Shown here: one piece after another, positions 60,117 through 64,000 of the stretch
Layout: the number at the start of each line of letters is the position of its first letter
Position numbering within the stretch: the stretch's first letter is position 1
Origin: Paenibacillus sp. TCA20
Lineage (GTDB): Bacteria > Bacillota > Bacilli > Paenibacillales > Paenibacillaceae
Length of the DNA stretch: 64,000 bases
Direction of reading: 5' to 3'
Assembly: GCF_000732325.1 (NCBI RefSeq)
Contig: NZ_BBIW01000001.1
Span: forward strand, 1-64,000
Made by a program: the position numbers and the translations under genes
Notes under the pieces: model-generated
Seen by the model: only the letters and a program-made list of their open reading frames with translations
Databases searched by the model: none
Told to the model about the DNA's origin: nothing

Positions 60117-61436
60117 CTAAATATCCAGCTCTGTATTCTTCTTCTCACGAGTTGCACTTACAGCAATTAGAGAAATTACACCTGTGAGAATGATATATAG
60201 CGCGACAGGCACCCAAGAATTGTTGAATTCACTTAACAGCCATGTAGCAATAAGTGGTGCGGTTCCTCCCGCAACAGCTGCACCGATCTGATATCCGAGG
60301 CTGACACCTGTATAACGCACCTTGGTACTGAATATTTCAGAAAACATTGTTCCCAGCACCGCTGTAACTGGAACCCAAACAATTCCTAGACCCAGAATTG
60401 TAGCCAAGATCATGAGAGCTATAGAGCCTTGAGACAACAGATAAAAGTATGGGAATGCATAGAGAATAATTGCAATTGTACCACCGACAAACAGCGGTTT
60501 TCTGCCTATTTTGTCAGACAACTTCCCTGCAAGCGGGATTAGGGCAGTTGCCACAAGAGCTGCAAGCAATACGGCATTGAGCACCGGTGAACGTTCATAG
60601 CCTAGATATGTTGTGCAATAGGCAACAACGAAGGTTCCAAATATATAGAATGGACCTGTCTCTACTACCTTGGCACCGACAGCAATTAGAACCGATTTCC
60701 AGTGGTAACGCAGCGTATCAAGAAGAGGTACACGGGAGGTTTCACCTGATTTTTGTGATTCTTTAAATGCAGGAGTTTCATCCAGACCGTTACGAATCCA
60801 TAGACCGATGAAGACAAGGACAGCACTCATGATAAAAGGTACTCTCCAGCCCCAGGACATAAAGGCATCATCCGGAAGCAGGCTCATCAGGGACAACGCC
60901 AAAGTACCCATCACCATTCCAATCGTTACACCCATTTGAGGAATACTGCCGTAGAAGCCGCGATTGTTTTTACCAGAGTATTCAACAGCCAGCAAAAGGG
61001 CTCCGCCCCACTCTCCTCCGATGCCAAGTCCTTGGATACATCGCATCAGAATCAAGAGAATGGGTGCCCATACGCCAATCGCATTATAATCAGGCAAACA
61101 GCCAATCAGTACCGTAGATCCTCCCATTAAAGAAAGGGTCATAACTAATGTCTTCTTTCTCCCTACCTTGTCTCCGATATGACTGAATATGATGCCCCCA
61201 AGCGGCCGAATAAAGAACGGAAGCGCAAAGGTAAGATATGATAACAGCAGGCTGACTACTGCATCCTCGGCTGGAAAGAATAACTGGTTAAAAACAAGTG
61301 AAGCAGCCGTTCCATACAAAAAATAATCGAACCATTCGATAGAGCTGCCAATCAAGCTTGCAATTAATGCTCTGACAGATGTTTTTTTGCCCAATGCCGG
61401 ATTCGTTCCTACAGGCTGTGTTTGTACATTCGCCAT
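60117..61436 (-). CDS. MFS transporter, metabolite:H+ symporter (MHS) family
   Basis: The protein has 439 residues with about twelve hydrophobic helices. Family markers: SLIGSSIEWFDYFLYGTAASLVFNQLFFP at the first helix, FIRPLGGIIFSHIGDKVGRKKTLVMTL between helices two and three, QGLGIGGEWGGALLLAVE, and LIPLAGKLSDKIGRKPLF between helices eight and nine. This is the ProP/KgtP/ShiA-type MHS group. Its location beside proline catabolic genes suggests proline, or possibly another compatible solute or carboxylate, as substrate; that is inference. It has GGGGGA before the ATG and runs divergently from the regulator. Confidence 0.9.
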   Translation of the reverse strand: MANVQTQPVGTNPALGKKTSVRALIASLIGSSIEWFDYFLYGTAASLVFNQLFFPAEDAVVSLLLSYLTFALPFFIRPLGGIIFSHIGDKVGRKKTLVMTLSLMGGSTVLIGCLPDYNAIGVWAPILLILMRCIQGLGIGGEWGGALLLAVEYSGKNNRGFYGSIPQMGVTIGMVMGTLALSLMSLLPDDAFMSWGWRVPFIMSAVLVFIGLWIRNGLDETPAFKESQKSGETSRVPLLDTLRYHWKSVLIAVGAKVVETGPFYIFGTFVVAYCTTYLGYERSPVLNAVLLAALVATALIPLAGKLSDKIGRKPLFVGGTIAIILYAFPYFYLLSQGSIALMILATILGLGIVWVPVTAVLGTMFSEIFSTKVRYTGVSLGYQIGAAVAGGTAPLIATWLLSEFNNSWVPVALYIILTGVISLIAVSATREKKNTELDI

Positions 61437-61528
61437 AGAGATATTCCCCCATTTTCATTTAATTGAACAGCAACATGTCTAACTCTAAACATCGTTTTAT
61501 TTTGAACATACTATATTCTAATATCAAG

Positions 61529-61557
61529 TTGAAATATAAGTGATTCCCATGTAATAT
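61529..61557 (+). promoter_or_regulatory. Promoter of the RocR-like regulator gene
   Basis: TTGAAA at 61529-61534 and TAATAT at 61552-61557, 17-bp spacing, 32 bp before the start codon. No -24/-12 sigma-54 element is seen in the 153-bp divergent gap on either strand. Confidence 0.5.
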
Positions 61558-61589
61558 TTATACTAAATTACACAAAGTGAGAGGTTCTT

Positions 61590-63332
61590 ATGTTCAATAA
61601 TGAACAGATTGAATTAAATACCGATTATGTTGCAATGAATTTTGATCAAAACGTCAGCCAACTAATCCAGAATCTTGAGAATTCCAAAGCAGTTCATATT
61701 GAATGGAATGACCGTCATTATTTGTTTACAGCAAGTGATATAAGCCGTTTTTTAGTTAAGGAAGGACATCTCCAGGATTTACTATCTGAATGGTCCCCGT
61801 CACCGATCATCGACTTGGACAATCCACATTTCTCCAGAGGAGAATGGATATCTGATCTGCCTGATGATCTTGACCGTCCCATCCTATTTGTGAGTGAGTC
61901 AAATCAGATTACTGGATTCCTTTCCCTCTTTAACTTATTAAAGCAAATAGCTGCACAAAAGCACAAAGCAGAAGCTTATTTAAACTCTTTATTAGATACA
62001 GTAACCGATGCCGTTACAGCTGTTGATCGGAAAGGGACTGTAATTTGCTGGAATGAGACAGCTGTGAGTATTTATGATATTCCATACGAGCGAATAATGG
62101 GCAGAACGATCGGTGAACACTTTGATCCCGACTCTTTGATGCTGCTGCGGAGCATAGACGAAGGACGCATCATACGCAACATGTACCACAAATCTCGTGA
62201 AGGAACCCACGTCCTTATCAATGCTTCACCTGTTAAGGATTATAATGGTCAGATTATCGGCGGTCTCGCCTCTGAACAGGACATTACTCATCTAGTTAGG
62301 CTGAATGAAGAGCTCACTTCCGCTCAGGCGAGTATATTAGATACGCTTCCTCGCAAAGACGATCCCTTCAGTCATATCGATGGTCAGAGTCATAGCATTA
62401 GCAAAGTGGTCCGAATTGGCAAAAAGATGGCTGAATCCGATACACCTGTCATTCTGTATGGGGAGTCGGGTGTCGGGAAGGAACAGCTGGCAAAAGTCAT
62501 TCATCTGGCAAGCCCGCGTGCTGAGCATCCATTCTTGTCCATTAATTGCGGTGCAGTACCTGTCGGCATGCTGGAGAGTGAACTATTTGGATTTGAAGGC
62601 GGTACGTTTTCCGGCAATAACCATTATGATCCTGGCAAGCTGGAGCTAGCTGATAAAGGAACGCTGCTCTTAAATGAGATTGACAAGCTTCCGATGGATG
62701 TCCAGGATAAACTGTATCATGCTTTGAAGAACCAGTCTTTCCGGCGTTATGGAGGACATACCGATATTCCGCTGAATACGCGTATTATCGGTGCATCGAA
62801 GCATAATCTGGAGGAGCTTGCTGCGAGCCAGAATTTCAGCTCCGAGCTATATTACACGCTCAGTATTGTGTCGATCCCTGTTCCACCTCTGCGTGACAGA
62901 ATCGAGGACATTTCAATTTTGAGCACCATGTACTTACGCGAATTTTCAGCACAGTATCAAAAACCGATTCCTGTACTTACACCAGAGGTCATATTGGCTT
63001 TTTCTAACTATGCGTGGCCTGGAAATATCGCAGAACTTCGGGCTGTTCTTGAGCGGTGTGTTATTCTTGGAGAAGGTGATCAAATCAAGCTGGAGCATCT
63101 CCCCGATTCTTTTCTGGAACATTTCGGGGCCATAAGTGATGGGGAGCAAGTTCTGATAGAACATATACATTATGACAACCGGCTGAAAGCAAAAGTGTCT
63201 GAGACAGAAGAGAAGGCACTTATTGAAGAAGCTCTACATAAGGCCGCTGGTAACAAGAGTGTTGCTGCGAAATTGCTTGGCATATCACGAGGAACCTTAT
63301 ACAACAAAATGAAGAAACATTATTTAGAGTGA
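61590..63332 (+). CDS. PAS/AAA+/Fis regulator, RocR-like, with degenerate sigma-54-contact motifs
   Basis: The protein has 580 residues. Residues about 1-125 are a possible degenerate CBS-like sensor (PILFVSESNQITGFLSLFNLL). A PAS domain spans about 135-250 (TDAVTAVDRKGTVICWNETA, NASPVKDYNGQIIGGLASEQDIT). The AAA+ domain spans about 265-505, with Walker A GESGVGKE near 291. The C-terminal Fis helix-turn-helix is GNKSVAAKLLGISRGTLYNKM. The GAFTGA loop reads GTFSGN (338-343), Walker B is LLLNEID with Asn362 for Asp, and the arginine-finger block F-R-x-D-L-Y-Y-R is FSSELYYT. It probably controls the flanking proline genes. Sigma-54 activation looks unlikely. Confidence 0.88.
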   Translation: MFNNEQIELNTDYVAMNFDQNVSQLIQNLENSKAVHIEWNDRHYLFTASDISRFLVKEGHLQDLLSEWSPSPIIDLDNPHFSRGEWISDLPDDLDRPILFVSESNQITGFLSLFNLLKQIAAQKHKAEAYLNSLLDTVTDAVTAVDRKGTVICWNETAVSIYDIPYERIMGRTIGEHFDPDSLMLLRSIDEGRIIRNMYHKSREGTHVLINASPVKDYNGQIIGGLASEQDITHLVRLNEELTSAQASILDTLPRKDDPFSHIDGQSHSISKVVRIGKKMAESDTPVILYGESGVGKEQLAKVIHLASPRAEHPFLSINCGAVPVGMLESELFGFEGGTFSGNNHYDPGKLELADKGTLLLNEIDKLPMDVQDKLYHALKNQSFRRYGGHTDIPLNTRIIGASKHNLEELAASQNFSSELYYTLSIVSIPVPPLRDRIEDISILSTMYLREFSAQYQKPIPVLTPEVILAFSNYAWPGNIAELRAVLERCVILGEGDQIKLEHLPDSFLEHFGAISDGEQVLIEHIHYDNRLKAKVSETEEKALIEEALHKAAGNKSVAAKLLGISRGTLYNKMKKHYLE

Positions 63333-63343
63333 AAAATGATGGA

Positions 63344-63382
63344 TTGGGGCAAACCGATGTTGTTATTCTCCGGGTTGCCCTG
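63344..63382 (+). terminator. Possible terminator after the regulator gene
   Basis: GGGGCAAACC and GGGTTGCCC can pair across a loop of about 18 nt, shortly after the stop codon. No good T tract follows, so this is a weak call. Confidence 0.4.
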
Positions 63383-63469
63383 AATGATTTCACTTCATCG
63401 TATTAAACCTTTTCCGATCTACAACTCTTGATTGAAACATCCTAGGGCCAGGGTGTTATGAACATTAAT

Positions 63470-64000
63470 TTACTTGAATAAATTTTTGAGTACAAACCAC
63501 ACATTTGCTGGCCGCTCTGCCAATCGTCTCATATTGTAGCCAAACCAGTCTCGTCCGTAAGGTACATATACACGAACCTTATACCCTTCCTTGACCAAAC
63601 TCTTCTGTAAGTCCTCAGCAATCCCGTATAACATCTGAAATTCAAATCGATCAAGGGCATAGCCCTTCTGTGCCGCCTCTTCTTTCACATACTGAATGAT
63701 GGCCTCATCATGAGTTGCAACAGCAGTATAATTTCCATTCGAAAGATGCTGGGAAATAAGCTTCTTATAGTTGTCGTCAACATCCTTCTTGTTAGGATAA
63801 GCCACCTTGGGCGACTCTTTATAGGCCCCCTTCACCAGTCTTAAATTGGCATCATATGGATTGAGGTCCTCCACATCTTGCTCCGTTCGATACAAATAAG
63901 CCTGGAGTACAATTCCTACATTATCAAATTTCTTCCGGAGATCTCGGTAGATGTCGATAGATACCTCGCAGTGAGCATAATCCTCCATGTCAATCCGTAC
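63470..64000 (-). CDS. Proline dehydrogenase (C-terminal part, continues beyond the window)
   Basis: 177 residues are visible; the frame is open to the right edge (VRIDMEDYAH). ProDH barrel motifs: IVLQAYLYRTEQDVEDL, NLRLVKGAYKESPKVAYPNKKDVDDNY, ATHDEAIIQYVKEEA, FEFQMLYGIAEDLQKSL, and YVPYGRDWFGYNMRRLAERPANV. These include the RxxxR substrate-binding residues YNMRRLAER. It is the stand-alone PutB/FadM form. It oxidises proline to P5C with FAD, passing electrons to quinones at the membrane. Its product is the substrate of the RocA-type enzyme encoded at 58.4 kb. Confidence 0.95.
   Translation of the reverse strand, partial: VRIDMEDYAHCEVSIDIYRDLRKKFDNVGIVLQAYLYRTEQDVEDLNPYDANLRLVKGAYKESPKVAYPNKKDVDDNYKKLISQHLSNGNYTAVATHDEAIIQYVKEEAAQKGYALDRFEFQMLYGIAEDLQKSLVKEGYKVRVYVPYGRDWFGYNMRRLAERPANVWFVLKNLFK

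Noticed and set aside
60034..61589. Possible sigma-54 (-24/-12) promoters for the proline genes
   Set aside because: I looked for TGGCAC-N5-TTGCA-type elements upstream of the P5C dehydrogenase, transporter and regulator genes on both strands and found none; sigma-A-type elements fit better.

Overview
The window looks like a piece of chromosome from a Gram-positive, low-to-moderate-GC member of the Bacillales, most likely a Paenibacillus. The reasons are strong AGGAGG-type ribosome binding sites with frequent TTG/GTG starts, two lipoteichoic-acid-type synthases, a CcpN/PPDK/PPDK-regulator locus, a RelP/YwaC-type small alarmone synthetase, a Bacillus-type self-sufficient CYP102 P450, and HxlA/HxlB/HxlR. 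I see no rRNA or tRNA genes, insertion sequences, prophage, CRISPR array or integration signature. It reads as ordinary core plus lineage-specific chromosome.

Layout. 1-9.0 kb: the 5' end of a small alarmone synthetase, then a giant gene of about 8.4 kb encoding DUF11-type beta-sandwich repeats. The giant gene is split into two overlapping frames at 7204. 9.1-13.0 kb: a c-di-AMP (ydaO-type) riboswitch in front of a secreted NlpC/P60 hydrolase, a glgC-glgD pair, and a small orphan protein matching only the N-terminal domain of KhtT. 13-20.5 kb: DUF1836 regulator, CNNM/CorC membrane protein, a true formylglycine-generating enzyme, a ROK regulator, Mn-dependent pyrophosphatase, and a flavin monooxygenase coupled to a divergent IF-3 paralogue. 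20.5-33 kb: LtaS, DUF3891, PPDK regulator, CcpN, PPDK, an aldo/keto reductase and a CYP102 P450-reductase fusion.

33.2-42 kb is one coherent catabolic unit on the minus strand: RhaEW aldolase/dehydrogenase, rhamnose isomerase, rhamnulokinase, a DeoR regulator and LutA-LutB-LutC. It would carry L-rhamnose to DHAP plus L-lactate and then oxidise the lactate to pyruvate. A cre-like site lies in front of it. 42-55.3 kb: two alpha/beta hydrolases, DUF2500, oligoendopeptidase F, the RuMP formaldehyde genes (hxlA-hxlB-hxlR), a second LtaS-type gene, a lactonase/OsmC pair, an old yellow enzyme, a variant SRAP protein and a membrane protein. 55.4-58.3 kb: two paralogous small membrane proteins and three GNAT acetyltransferases. 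58.4-64 kb is a proline-degradation locus: P5C dehydrogenase, MHS-type transporter, a PAS/AAA+/Fis regulator with degenerate sigma-54-contact motifs, and the C-terminal part of proline dehydrogenase.

The items I judge most worth following up are the degenerate sigma-54-type activator paired with sigma-A promoters and a 43-bp palindrome at the proline locus, the alternating A/B super-repeat and frameshift in the giant DUF11 gene, the divergent IF-3 paralogue, the two boxes on the ppdK promoter that suit CcpN, the SRAP protein lacking its catalytic Glu, and the orphan TetR-type operator at the P450 gene.
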